DNA from: Phragmites australis
Lineage: Eukaryota; Streptophyta; Magnoliopsida; Poales; Poaceae
Direction of reading: 5' to 3'
Assembly: GCF_958298935.1 (NCBI RefSeq)
Contig: NC_084923.1
Coordinates: 33,138,501 to 33,202,500 of the forward strand
Length of the DNA: 64,000 nucleotides
Shown here: in pieces, positions 33,101-44,156 of the stretch
Position numbering within the stretch: the stretch's first letter is position 1
Layout: every line of letters starts with the position of its first letter
The notes under the pieces: model-generated
Databases searched by the model: none
Seen by the model: the letters and a program-made list of their open reading frames with translations, nothing else
Told to the model about the DNA's origin: nothing
Program-made: the position numbers and the translations under genes

Positions 33101-35878
33101 GTCCTGTCTGATGGGCGAGCACGTTGATCCATTACCATTTCTTTCACCAGTTTGTCATATGTGTCTGCCTTTGCCTGACATGTAAATAACAAAATATATG
33201 CAACTTTAGTATCATGAACTGAAAAATTACAACTCGATGTTAAACATGCAGATTGTCCATGACAGACAGCCAAAACCTGTGAAAAAAAAGAGATGAATAG
33301 CTATGTGGACAAACATCCAGCAGAAACACTCATTACGCATAGCCAGATCTTACGTGCTTTATCAGAATCAATGGTTCAAATGAGCCATTGAGCCCATTCC
33401 ATCCTCATCAATCTACAGTTTCACTCATGCTACCAGAAATTTTGATAGAGAGCTATGAAAAAATTAAGAGCCTTGCAATTGTGGGTGATCTAAAAACTGA
33501 CTACCTTGTTTAAAATTTCTTTCCCTGTCAAGCCAGTACTTGAATCATTTTTGTTCACCTTGACCTTAGCTGACTCAGTTAAGGACAGTAACGCCTGTGT
33601 CTGGGCCAACGATGCAAAATCACTGTCTAACTTATCCACGAGATGTTCATCCTCTTCCCTCTCCTTTGCTTTTTGGGCCTGCATCAATACAAGCAAATTG
33701 TTTTAAGCCGCACTCTGCATGCCACACACCACTTTTTTTTTGAGAAATATGAAAAATAAAAGACCGAACATAGAACAGCAAGTATTCTATGTGAAAATCA
33801 GGTACAGCTAAGGACCCAGGCAGCGCACATAATGTGGTCGAGCATAAAGCAGCAGAAATATAGCATAATTCATTAAAAGTATGCTATAGCATAGTGCATA
33901 AGTGGACACCTTGATGAATGCATGATAATCAATGCCAAGAAAAACAGGCATACAAAAGCTACATTCAGGTTTCTCTGGTATATATCCAGGGGAAGAAGTC
34001 AGAGAAGTCGGGCATAAAATCAGAAAAAGGTTTGTGAAAAAAAGCAGAAGTGCCAAGAGTTAAACACATTGAAATGGATGTACCAAGAGTTATGTTGAAA
34101 TAAGCCTAGTTTTTTTTTTAGGCTTCAGAGTGACAGGAGATTTCAGCAGAAGAGCAAACTAAGAATTGACCCTTAGGTTATACTAAAGGAAATATGCTGT
34201 TCTAGCTAACAGTACTAGACCTAAAGGTGTACTAGACCAAAAAGGCATCAACCGAGAAAAGGGGAGCAATGATCCCTAATAAATATGATAGTTCAATTAA
34301 TAGAAGTCGCACAAGACGCTCTACCTTATAAAATTTACTCTTTGAAATAATCTCCATCATAACTTCCTTCTTGCTCTTATGGCCCTGAAAACACAGTAAT
34401 TGGAATGAGGTCACAACATATGGATCACATAATAGAATCCCGATCTGAACTTCAAACTATAGCTATGCCACTTACATGTGCTTCTTCGGGCAGAGCAGTC
34501 TCTGAAGATCGATCACCACTTTGAAGAGATAAGCGTTTCTTTGAGAGAATCATTTTACCTGAAATTATCAAAGATTGGACACAATGAACATAAAAAACAA
34601 TAACATCGATTCAAATGGATGGGAAGTATAAGTCCTTTTAATGCCATAATTTTACATTAGAAGCATTTAGTCTGATGATCATTCTTATTCTTTCTAATGT
34701 TGAGGTTACCAACTCAAAATGTCAGAACTAAATTCAGCACACGATTGTTGTAAAGCAACTCGTTAACTACAGGAGATTTAGGTATTGAACCATCACAAGT
34801 ACTCATGCAATATACATCAACATCAAAACGAAATTATGTTTTGCTCTCAGTATCAACGAAAAGTGAACCTAAAGATGAATATGGAGAACCCACGTGAAAT
34901 TGGAAACCATAATGCAGCTTCGCAAACCATATACAATGCAGATATACATATTCTAAAAGACATCGCTTGGTCTACAGTAAAAAATGACGGAGAAAACAGG
35001 ACTGGATTGTACTCCAATACGGCAATAAGAGCAGACAAGACGAGCAATAGCATACCTTCCTCGTCACTCTCATCATCAAGAGGCACCTCTTCATCAAAAT
35101 CATCTTTTTCCGAGAGCGTGTAAGCATCGTGAACATTGATTTCGTCTTCATCCTCATCAGACAGATTGTATTTGCTTTCTCGTTTCAACTTCACCTAGAA
35201 ATCATCAGAAAATGGGGAGATTGAAAAACTATGCATTAGAACCCAGCATTTTAACAAGTACTAGCATGAGATTTTATCCAGTAGTTGCTTATTCTCTTTT
35301 GGCCCAAGCATGTCAATGTTAGAGAAATAGTAGAATTGTAGGAGGGGCTCTAAGAATCTAAACGAACAATCTCTTCGCTCAGGAAAAGAAGAAACACATA
35401 CCAAGCGCTCGCGCTGCTGGCGGAGGATGGCCTTGTCGAACTCGGGCAGGGTGTCGTCCCTCTCGCCGATACGCCGGTCGTGGAACACGGACGACTTGGC
35501 GCTCTCCTCGAACTCCTTGAGCAGCGTGTTCTCCCTCTGCAGCAAGCCGAATCAGTCACCAAATCAACAGGCGGAGAAAGAGCGTGAAGTCCCCACCGCT
35601 TCCGGTAGCAAGCGCTGCTAGGCCCAGTAGTCACTTACCTTGCGGATGGCCTCGGAGCGGGAACGCGCGACGCGTCGCTCCTCGCCCTTCCGCTTCTTGC
35701 CGAGGACGTCGAACTTGCGGCGCGACCAGATGGCCTCGAACGGGTTGCTCCGCTCCGCCGCCGCCGACGCAACGCCGCGCGCCTTCATGGCCACCTTGGC
35801 CGGGCCGTTCTTGCCCTTCTTGCCTTTGCTCTTCTTCTCGCCAGCCGCCGCCGCCGCCATGGGCTTCCTCTTCGCCAT
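30150..35878 (-). CDS. NOP14: Nucleolar complex protein 14 (NOP14), small-subunit processome component
   Basis: Fourteen exons on the minus strand give 932 residues: 35639-35878, 35402-35536, 35056-35194, 34476-34558, 34325-34384, 33505-33678, 33046-33174, 32141-32794, 31821-32013, 31536-31729, 31131-31235, 30914-31056, 30555-30833, 30150-30420. All introns are GT-AG and phases agree. Marks of the family are the basic lysine-rich start, NPFEAIWSRRKFDVLG, DRRIGERDDTLPEFDKA, MVMDQRARPSDRTKTPEE, a long acidic tract (exon 8), the helical repeat region (LLLLRLWSLIFPCSDFRHVV, GSFLCSM) and the end YIKGLDYDPDRERAQ, then the basic tail KGKGQKRRR. NOP14 works in the nucleolus with partners such as NOC4/EMG1 for 18S rRNA maturation and 40S export. 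The start is the first ATG in the GC-rich exon. It looks intact. Confidence 0.92.
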
Positions 35879-36041
35879 GGCCGGGAGGGGAGGACTGTGC
35901 TACTAGGTTTAGTGCAGGTTTCTCCTGTATTTATATGATTTGATAACCGTCAGCCCAGCTCGGCCCACGACCGCGTGCCTCATAATTTTTTTCTAGTCCT
36001 TATCCATGTATATTAAACATATTTTATCGAACTAGTTTTTC
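35879..36041 (-). promoter_or_regulatory. Short NOP14 upstream region before a Copia LTR
   Basis: Only 163 bases separate the NOP14 ATG from the edge of an old Copia LTR at 36042. They contain the leader and a tatttatatgattt stretch (35930-35943). No other core promoter feature can be asserted. Confidence 0.4.
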
Positions 36042-36255
36042 CGTTAGATTCCTCTACTGAACGTGAGTCTGTCTTGATCCTTTTAAAAATTCGATTCTAT
36101 TTTTTATAATTTTTTACTATATATATGAAGTAGCATATCTCATTATAAACAGATGAATAAAAAATAGATAGTTTTTTCTCTATATTATGTCTTTTTTTTT
36201 TAGTTGTTCTCTCGAGTGATTATTGACTATACTCGGTAGTAACAGTTTTTTAACA
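36042..36255 (+). repeat. 5' LTR of the old Copia
   Basis: Begins CGTTAGATT (ancestral TG probably decayed to CG) and ends TTTTTTAACA. Contains actatatatatgaa (TATA-like) and tattatgtctt, paralleling the 3' LTR at 45838-46064. Confidence 0.65.
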
Positions 36256-37005
36256 GTTATCAGCACGAGATTCTGCTAGGAGAAGCTAGAGAATCAGATC
36301 GTCTCGCTCGTAAGGATTGAAAGATACGAGATCATCTGATATGTTTTCTTGATGCTACCGTTTTCGTGAGTAAATAGATCTACGAACAGTAGCCCGTAGC
36401 AATTAACAGTAGCAAACAAATCTATAGTATCGTGTAGCATCGTCGCTGTGAAAATCGATCATATGGACAGTACTAATCGCAACAGTAGCAAACAGATGGC
36501 ATCGCATTGGTGGGGCCTACAGCCACCACCAAGCGCCGCCGGTCAGCAAACCAGTGTCATGTGTCGCCGACCGGCCACCGAAAGGAATGGCGGCTAGGGT
36601 TTCCAACCCTAGCCGCCCTCTCAAATATGCGGGCAATATTGGGCCAGGCCAACCAAAAGATTAAGCACGCCAACCCATGGGTAAAACCAGTGGAAAAAGA
36701 AAAAGGAAAAGTAGAGAAAAAACTTTTTTACATTTATCTCCTTGGGTTTTATGGTTAATTGAGCGCAGTCTCTGAAGTTTTACGTTTAGGCCCCTAGATA
36801 TTCTAAAAATCATTCAACTACTCTGTTTTTCATAGAAGTACCTAGAATTCAAATTTTGTACATGTTTTAGCAATTATGAAGTACTTAATTTAGTTATTAT
36901 TGTTATTATGCTGTTAATTATTATTTTTACTATTTAAATTGCATGTTATGCATTTAAATTCAGTAAAATTCATATAATAGCATAGAAAATATTGGAAAAT
37001 TTGCA
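36256..37005 (+). other. Leader of the old Copia and deletion scar
   Basis: A PBS-like word gttatcagcacgag at 36256 is followed by leader sequence with repeated aacagtagcaaac words (36402, 36480). From about 36500 the sequence is mixed (gccgccggtcagcaaac, then AT-rich) with no recognisable gag. The join to the guest integrase is near 37005. Confidence 0.5.
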
Positions 37006-38229
37006 TTAATCCAAATATTGGCGGTAACAAATATGGCTTGGTTATTGTTGATGATTATTCTCGTTTCACTTGGGTATTCTTTTTGCATGATAAGAGTGAA
37101 ACGCAAGCCACATTTAAGAAATTCGTGAGAAGAGCAAAATGAGTTTGATGTGAAGATAAAAAGGGTGAGAAGAGAAAACGAAAGCGAGTTCAAGAATACA
37201 CAAGTTGAAGAGTTTCTTAATAAATAAGGGATCAAGCACGAATTCTCGGTACCCTACTCCTCTCAACAAAATGGGGTTGTCGAGAGGAAGAATAGGACCC
37301 TCATAGAATCGGCAAGAACAATGCTTGATGAGTATAAGATCTCCGATCAATTTTGGGTGGAGGCGATCAACACCGCATTCTATGCCATCAATCGTTTATA
37401 TCTACACACGATCTTAAAGAAGACCGTCTATGAGCTTCTAACCGGTAACAAGCCAAATGTATCCTACTTTAAAGTTTTTGGCAGTAAATGCTTTATTCTA
37501 AATAAGAAAGCTAAAAATTCTAAATTTGCTCCTAAGGTAGATGATGGTTATATGCTTGGTTATGGATCAAATACTTACACCTACCGTGTTTTCAATAAAA
37601 CCACCGGTTGTGTTGAAATCATGCGTGATGTGACGTTTGATAAATCTAACGGCTCTCAAGTGGAGCAAGTTGACCTAAATATTGTAGGTAACGAAGAATC
37701 TCCTTGTGAAGCTATCAAGAAGCTAGCCATTGGTGAAGCAAGGCCCAAGGAAGCTCAAGATCAAAAGGAGGTCGAAGAAATTTGTGAAAATTCTTTAGCT
37801 ACGGCTAAGTGCGGAGACTCCGGACAAATCTGCGTAGACTCCGCAGAAATGTGCGGAGAGTCCGCACATTGCCAGAAAAGAAGAAAGAGCTATGTACGTG
37901 TACAAGATCAAGCACAAACTCAAGCTGAAGATCAAATAATTGAAAAAGGTGACACTCAAGGACAAAATCATGGCAATAATGATCGACTTATTCATGATGA
38001 TGAAGATGAAGGACCAAATCAAGCTCATTCCCAAGTGCCACATCTAAGAGTCTATCAAAGCATTCAAAAAGGTCACCCAGTCGACAACATCCTTGGTGAT
38101 ATACAAAATGGGGTAACTACTCGTTCAAGAACTGTAAATTTTTATGAATATTACTCATTTGTTTCTTCTTTAGAATTTTTGAAGGTGGAAGATGCACTTG
38201 GTGATCCGGATTGGGTAATGGCTATGTAA
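37005..38229 (+). pseudogene. Copia integrase remnant with downstream linker
   Basis: Recognisable blocks are GLVIVDDYSRFTWVFFL, then SSQQNGVVERKNRTLIESAR and the GKP-like YELLTGNKPNVSYFKVFGSKCF. The second catalytic Asp position is Glu (RRENESEF) and the final Glu (VERKN) is kept. An in-frame TAA lies just before GIKHEF. From 37321 one frame is open for 302 codons, ending at TAA 38227-38229. It includes a linker with repeated C-G-D/E-S units that are the translation of the element's palindromic motif. Confidence 0.85.
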
Positions 38230-39660
38230 GAAAAATTGAACAATTTCAAGAGGAATGAAGTCTGGTCCTTAGTGGAAAGATCCAATAAAAAATGTGATTA
38301 GTTCAAAATGGGTCTTTCACAATAAATAAGATGAGAATGGGATCATGACAAGAAATAAGGCAAGGTTGGTTGCTCAAGGCTTCACGCAAATAAAAGGTTT
38401 GGATTTTGGTGAAGCTTATGCTCCCGTATCTAGGCTTGAGTCAATTCGTATATTACTTGTCTATGCTACTCACCATGATCTCAAGCTATACCAAATAGAC
38501 GTGAAGAGTGCTTTTCTCAATGGGCCAATCTCTGAATTGGTGTATGTGGAGCAACCACTCAGATTTGAAGATCCTAAGCATCCTTATCATGTATATAAGC
38601 TCCATAAGGCGCTCTATGGACTTAAGCAAATACCTGGAGCATAGTATGCATGCCTTAGCGATTTTCTTGTTAAAAAAGGGCTTTGAAATCGGAAAAGGCT
38701 GATACTACTCTCTTTACAAAAGAAGGTTGATAATGATTTATTTGTTTGCCAAATATATGTCGATAACATTATATTTGGTTCTACTAATCAACTCTTTTGT
38801 GAAGAATTTAGTAGGATCATGACCAAAAGGTTCGAGATGTCTATGATGAGTGGATTGAAGTTCTTCCTAGGATTCCAAATCAAACAACTTAAGGAATGGA
38901 CTTTCATTTGTCAAACCAAATATATCAAGGATATGCTTAAAAAGTTTGACATGGAGAATGCCAAGCCCATCAAGACCCCTATGCAAGCAAATAGGCATCT
39001 CGATCTAAATAGCAAGGCCGTGGATCAAAAGGTATATCGCTTCATGATTGGTTCTTTATTTTACCTTTATGCATCTAGGTCCGATATTATGCTTAGTGTG
39101 TGCATATGTGCAGGATTTCAAGCTGCTCTAAAAGAGTGCCATTTAGTGGCCGTTAGGAGAATACTTAGATATTTGGTTCATATACCTTACCTTGGCTTGT
39201 GGTATCCTAAAGGTTCATCCTTTGACCTTATCGGCTATTTAGATTCCGATTATGCCGGTGCAAAGTCGATAGGAAGAGCACCTCGGGAACTTGCCAATTC
39301 TTGGGTAGGCCCTTGGTGTCTTGGTCCTCAAAGAAACAAAATTTCGTAGCTCTATCCACCGCCAAAGCCGAGTATATCGCCACGGGAGCTTATTGTGCTC
39401 AACTTCTTTAGATGAGGCAAACCTTGAGAGACTATAGCTATAACATGATCAAAGTTCCACTTTTGTGTGATAATGAGAGTGTCATCAAAATAGCCAACAA
39501 TCCCGTGCAACACTTAAAAACCAAATATATAGACATACGACACCACTTCTTGAGAGACCACTCAATCAAAGGGGATATCGATATTCACCATGTGAGAACC
39601 AAAAAACAACTAGCCGATATCCTCACCAAGCCACTAGATGAGCAAGGTTTTGTGCGTTGA
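38230..39660 (+). pseudogene. Copia reverse transcriptase-RNase H, disrupted
   Basis: RT blocks include ARLVAQGFTQIKGLDFGEAY, YQIDVKSAFLNGPI and HKALYGLKQIPGA. The catalytic box reads YVDNIIFGSTN, so the second Asp is Asn. The 38819-39349 frame carries GLKFFLGFQI and KYIKDMLKKFDM. RNase H is split across 39245-39660 (TAKAEYIATGA, VPLLCDNESVIKIANN, KQLADILTKPLDEQ), with a TAG at the Trp before MRQTLRDY. Several stops and at least two frame changes make the product non-functional. Confidence 0.9.
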
Positions 39661-40747
39661 GAAGTGAGCTAAATATCCTAGATTCTCGCAATGTAGCTTC
39701 AATCGTTGTATAAAATTGATTGTTGTAGATTTCTGGATTTTAGATAGGAGTTTTCAAAAGATAGACTTAGAGTTGTGTGTTTTAATAAAAATTTGAATCT
39801 TTGATCTTTAATCACGTCATGTCACTTGTGGTTATGGTTTTGATTGGTTTGTTGCTGGCTAATCACAAGTGATATGATCTCTCATGTCCATCAATACACA
39901 TCTCTTTCTTTTTCTCCTCCTTATCTATCTTTTCTCTGCTACTAGTCAAAGTGCGAATAATCCGCGTAATTCTATGGATAGTCCGCATATTTGCGGATAC
40001 TAACCATAATTCTTCGGATACTCCACAGTTTGAAAGTTTTCACCCTTTTAACCCACCCTTGGGGTTAAAATCTCCTCTCTCCCTGTAGTAATTCCTTTTC
40101 ATCGGCACCTCTCTCTCTCTCTCTCATGCCCTCTTCTCCTCAACTCAAGTTCCTCCACTCAAATCCAAATCTTGGGTGTTTTGGAGGGAAAATCTTCGGA
40201 GGCTCCACATCTTCATCAAGATCATCAACCCAAGTGCGGATTCTCCATGAAGTTCCTCAAGATCGACCTCAAGTTCATCTCCTCTCTCTCTCTCTCTCTC
40301 TCTCAAGGTACAAATCGAGTTTTTGCCCGATCTCCAAATTGGATGCCCTAGAGTGATATTCCTTTGGTAGATATCTTCCTTAGGTGTCTTTGATCTCATA
40401 CCTCTAGTGGCATTGCATCCCATGGAAAAATCCTTTGAAATTGTGATTTAGGGTCTGATATGCAATCTACGGATAATCCACACATTTGCAGATACTCTGC
40501 ACATTTGTGGATAGTCTGCAAATTTCTTTGGTTATTCCGCAGTCTGTAGAACTAATTCTAAGTCGTGATTTCGTTCTTCAATCTTGTTCCAACTTCTTTA
40601 ATAGCTTATGCGCCCCCGTTATCTTTCAGCTATGATGATGCATCCTGATCCAAGGGATTCAGAGAAGGAAGCCAGCACCAAACGCCGCCTTGACCCTCAA
40701 GCTCAGGGGGGGGGGGAGATGATGTTGGTGTTCTCACACAACTAGAG
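39661..40747 (+). other. Spacer downstream of Copia pol, with palindromic motifs and CT repeats
   Basis: Contains two clusters of the gcggata-ntccgcac motif (about 39950-40032 and 40465-40552), a (CT)n run at about 40282-40303 and a run of G at 40708-40717. The ORF beginning at 40126 is serine-rich low complexity and is not called. Confidence 0.5.
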
Positions 40748-42285
40748 GTGGTCGTGTCAAGATCGCCGCAAAGAAGCAAGTGGCTAGGCGAGGTGCGAGG
40801 AGCAGCACTCAAGGCATTTGCATTGGTGAGCCAAGTGGTGGTGGTGATGCCGCCCGCTGCAGTCACTGCTCAGAGAGCCAGGGGTTTTAAGACCCAAGCT
40901 GAGAGGGATGAAGAACGTTTGGACAAGAAGATAGATCCAAGGACGTGCCCTCGCACTCCTCCTCACATTGAGCTCAACTTTGGAAGGGATCAAGTGCAAT
41001 ACAATGAGTTTCCAAAGATGCAAGCTCCTCAAGTTAATCTTCCCTATGATCCTCGACAACCAAAGAGTTACAAGAATCAAAGTCTAGTGGTCAAGTAAGA
41101 AAGAAAGAATCATCCCTTCATTTGGCCTAAAGATGAATCTTTGGATGGAAGGTTTTGGAATCAGTTTCACTTTGACTTTTATCCCACGGTCATCTATCGA
41201 AGCAAAATCAAGCCAATCGTGCCTATGCAATACATTGATTGGAAATATATGGAAAAAGCCGAGGATCCCATCTTTGATGAAGTGATAGATGCTTGCACTG
41301 AGAAAGGTTTGAAGGAAGTCATGGGGTTCAAGTACAATTGGAATGAAGAAATCATCGCTCAATTCCATGCTTCTTTCTTCCTCCACACTCAAAAGAATGA
41401 AATTCATTGGACAAGTCTTGGCATCCACTATTGCATTGGTTACATGACGTTCTCTCGCCTTCTTGCTCTTGAAACAAAGGATGATGAGCATGGTTCCATT
41501 CATGTTGAGAAAAAGATCAAGGAATATGACATGTTTGATTTGTATGAGGATCCAAGGATGGCCGATGGCACCACTCATGGTTTGAAGCCATTCTATCACT
41601 CTCTCAATCTTTTGTTCCGCTAGACCATTTATCCTATGAAGGGAGATGTGACTAAAATTCATAGCATATGAAGGAAAGTTCTCCTCAGGATGGGTACCGG
41701 TGGGAGACCTTTCAGTGTTGGTGACTTCATATGGGTTGAGCTATGTGACGCTATGAAGGATGCAAGGAAGAGTCTCCCATATGCTCCATATATCATGTAC
41801 ATCATTGAGAACGTCACCAAGATCTCCTTCCCAAAGGATTGTATTCACGAGCCTTACCATATGATGAAGAAGAAGGCATCTCATGATACAAGTTCATCCC
41901 GTGCAGCCCCACCTCCTTCTCGTGCATCATCTTCACAATCTCATGGTGGTGGCTCTCGCGTACGTGGCAAGTACATCAAGAGTGTGCTTCGCTCTATCTT
42001 CAACATGTGCAAGTACAATGTCACAGCAGTGAATGAGATGAGAAGAGGGAAATCAAGGCGCATTTAGCACTTCCTACCTCCCCTCCTCGTGCAATGCTTG
42101 ATTTCGGTGATCCATTTGCCGAGTGGGAGGCAGCGGAAGAAGAAGAAGAAGAGGCTCCTCCGTTTCCCCGCTCTCGCCGTGCTCGCTCTACTCATAGTGA
42201 AATAGAAGAAGAAAGTGAAGAAAAGGCTGTGTATGAAGAAGAAGGTGATGATGATGAGGGCGAGGAAGAAGATGATGACGAGTAG
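40748..42285 (+). pseudogene. Extra ORF of the guest Copia (putative plant transposon protein type), disrupted
   Basis: Four collinear plus-strand pieces, 40748-41098, 41141-41623, 41690-42067 and 42094-42285, are separated by single stops or short frame changes. The middle piece has PMQYIDWKYMEKAEDPIFDE and GLKEVMGFKYNWNEEIIAQF, and then IHWTSLGI, which I recognise as the domain usually named putative plant transposon protein (PF20167-like). The last piece is very acidic (EEEEEAPPFPRSRR, then DDDEGEEEDDDE). The role is unknown; SIRE-type elements often carry an extra ORF here, sometimes called env-like. No membrane segment is visible. Confidence 0.65.
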
Positions 42286-42851
42286 ATGCTGCTCTTCAAA
42301 GTCTTTCCTTTTCTCCCTTTTTGGCGCTTGATGCCAAAGGGGGAGTGAAAAGCTTATCTATCTATCTATTAGTGTAATCGTTTCGTTTTGTAATAACTCT
42401 ATCTATCGTGTGGTGGTGGACATGAGAACTTGTGTGTTTGTGGTGTGCTAGAACTACTACTCTACGTTGGAACTAAGTTATATTATGTTAGTATGATTTT
42501 AAAAAATTCTTGTGCTGAGATATGTTTATAGAGTAGAATCTGTCAAAGTGCGGATAGTCCACATAAATCTACGGATAGCCCGCATATTTGCGAATACTCC
42601 ACAGAATTCTACGGAGAGTCCGCACATTGACATTGTACACACATATTATTGTTGCACCCCATGGATTCTATGATAGAGGGGGAGTCTCCACACTATCCTA
42701 AAAAATTGTGCAATTGGTATTTTAGGCCAAAATTTTGGAAGTTCATTCAAATGCACAATTTTAGGGGGAGCTCTCTATATCATAAGTATTCAAACTCTTT
42801 AATAATATACATATTTTGTAACCTTTAATTGGGCTGTCATCAATCACTAAC

Positions 42852-42862
42852 AAGGGGGAGAT
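42852..42862 (+). other. Polypurine tract of the guest Copia
   Basis: aagggggagat immediately precedes the LTR start TGAAAG at 42863. It is the expected primer site for plus-strand DNA synthesis. Confidence 0.85.
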
Positions 42863-44156
42863 TGAAAGTGCATCTAGACCCCTAAGTGGGTTTTGGTGAT
42901 AATGATAAAACAATTAAAGAACTAATGAGTTTTATGAAGTATGGACAGGTGTAATTTCATCAAGCAAGAATTTGACGCATGGTGAAACCCCCAAAAGGGA
43001 AAAAGGAAAGAGACACATGGATCTTATAGTTTTTAAATTCTTTTATCTTTTCAATTTGAGTTTAGGATGTCGTACTATAAAGAGGGATGCGAAATTTACT
43101 TGTTTGCGTAGAAACAGTGCTCAAAAGATCCAATAAACCTATGAGAGACATAGAACACAAGATTTTCACCTATGTTAACCTTAATCCTTTTAAAACAAGG
43201 AAATATGGAGTATCTGCATACTTGTGCGGATAGTCCGCACTTTGGCAGTTTTGGGTTAACCCATGGAAGGTCCGTACTTTTGCGGAGTATCCGCACTTTC
43301 CAGGTGTAATGGCTAGTTTTGAGAGTGGGGTATTTATACTCTATACCTTTTCAATCCAACAGGAAGCAGGCATTCATTTTCGACCATACTTGAGACAAAA
43401 AGCTCTAGCTCATTCAAAGCTCCCCTCTTCTCTTCCCTTTGTGATTCTTGGAGAAATCTTTGGTAGGATTGAGTGAGAGTAAGGAGTAGTGCTAGTGAGA
43501 TAAAAATCCATCATTTGACCACTCGTTTTCTTTTTCAAGCCGGTGATTTCATGTTTATTACTCTTGGTGGTTCATCCACCTAGATGGCTAGGCATCGCCT
43601 GTTGAGCTCCCAATTTTGTGGTGAGCCCTGGGACGTTTGTATCATCCCGACGAATTTAGTAAGAAACCCTAGCTCGATCTTTGTGGTCGCTTAGGTGAGA
43701 AAAAGGTTGAAAGAGACCCGACTCTTTGTAAGCTCCTCAACGGAGACGTAGGTACTTCTTTGTGGAGTGATCGAACTCTGGTAAACAAATTCATATGTCT
43801 CTTTTGTCAATTTCTTGTGATTTGTTACATCATCTTGCTATAGTTGAATTTTAAGGTTTCAACCCGATCTATCTCTTTATAAGGTTTGAGCTGCAGGTAC
43901 TTGGTCATACATGTTGATATATATTCCCGAGTGCTTAGTAATATGTGGAATTGAGTCACGTCATCTTTACATAGAAGTCAATTTAGTTTTTTTTTCCAGA
44001 AAGTCCGGAGAATCCACAGATTTCTGCGGAACCTCTGCACATTTGCGAAGGTTCCGGACATATCTGCGGAGAATCTGCACTTTTTCTGATTAGCTGCATT
44101 TAGATTTTTCAGAATTTTAGGTTTCGCCTATTCACCCCCCTCTAGGCGACATTTCA
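42863..44156 (+). repeat. 3' LTR of the guest Copia, 1294 bp
   Basis: Starts TGAAAGTGCATCTAG next to the polypurine tract and ends GCGACATTTCA, giving an inverted TGAAA pair. The end tattcacccccctctaggcg is a common plant Copia LTR ending. Contains palindromic motif clusters at 43200-43305 and 44002-44090, and an R/U5-like zone with splice-like gtaggtac near 43749. Confidence 0.9.

Larger units (their letters stand above)
37005..44156 (+). mobile_element. Guest Copia (SIRE/Maximus-like), 5'-truncated, with extra ORF and 3' LTR
   Basis: Starts inside the integrase core and continues through RT, RNase H, a spacer, a second coding region (40748-42285), a polypurine tract (42852-42861) and the 3' LTR (42863-44156). 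The long region between pol and LTR with an extra ORF is characteristic of SIRE/Maximus elements. The right flank gtaca (44157-44161) would be the TSD, but its partner was deleted with the 5' end. Confidence 0.85.

Noticed and set aside
35584..35943. Plus-strand ORF over NOP14 exon 1
   Set aside because: Arg/Pro/Ser-rich shadow of a GC-rich coding exon. No domain.
36858..36862. gtaca as the left TSD partner of the guest Copia (matching 44157-44161)
   Set aside because: A 5-mer occurs by chance about once per kilobase, and no LTR start TGAAAG follows it. The guest's 5' end is deleted.
40272..40304. CT-rich runs as functional GAGA-type promoter
   Set aside because: They lie in the spacer of a decayed Copia, so a simple microsatellite is the plainer reading.
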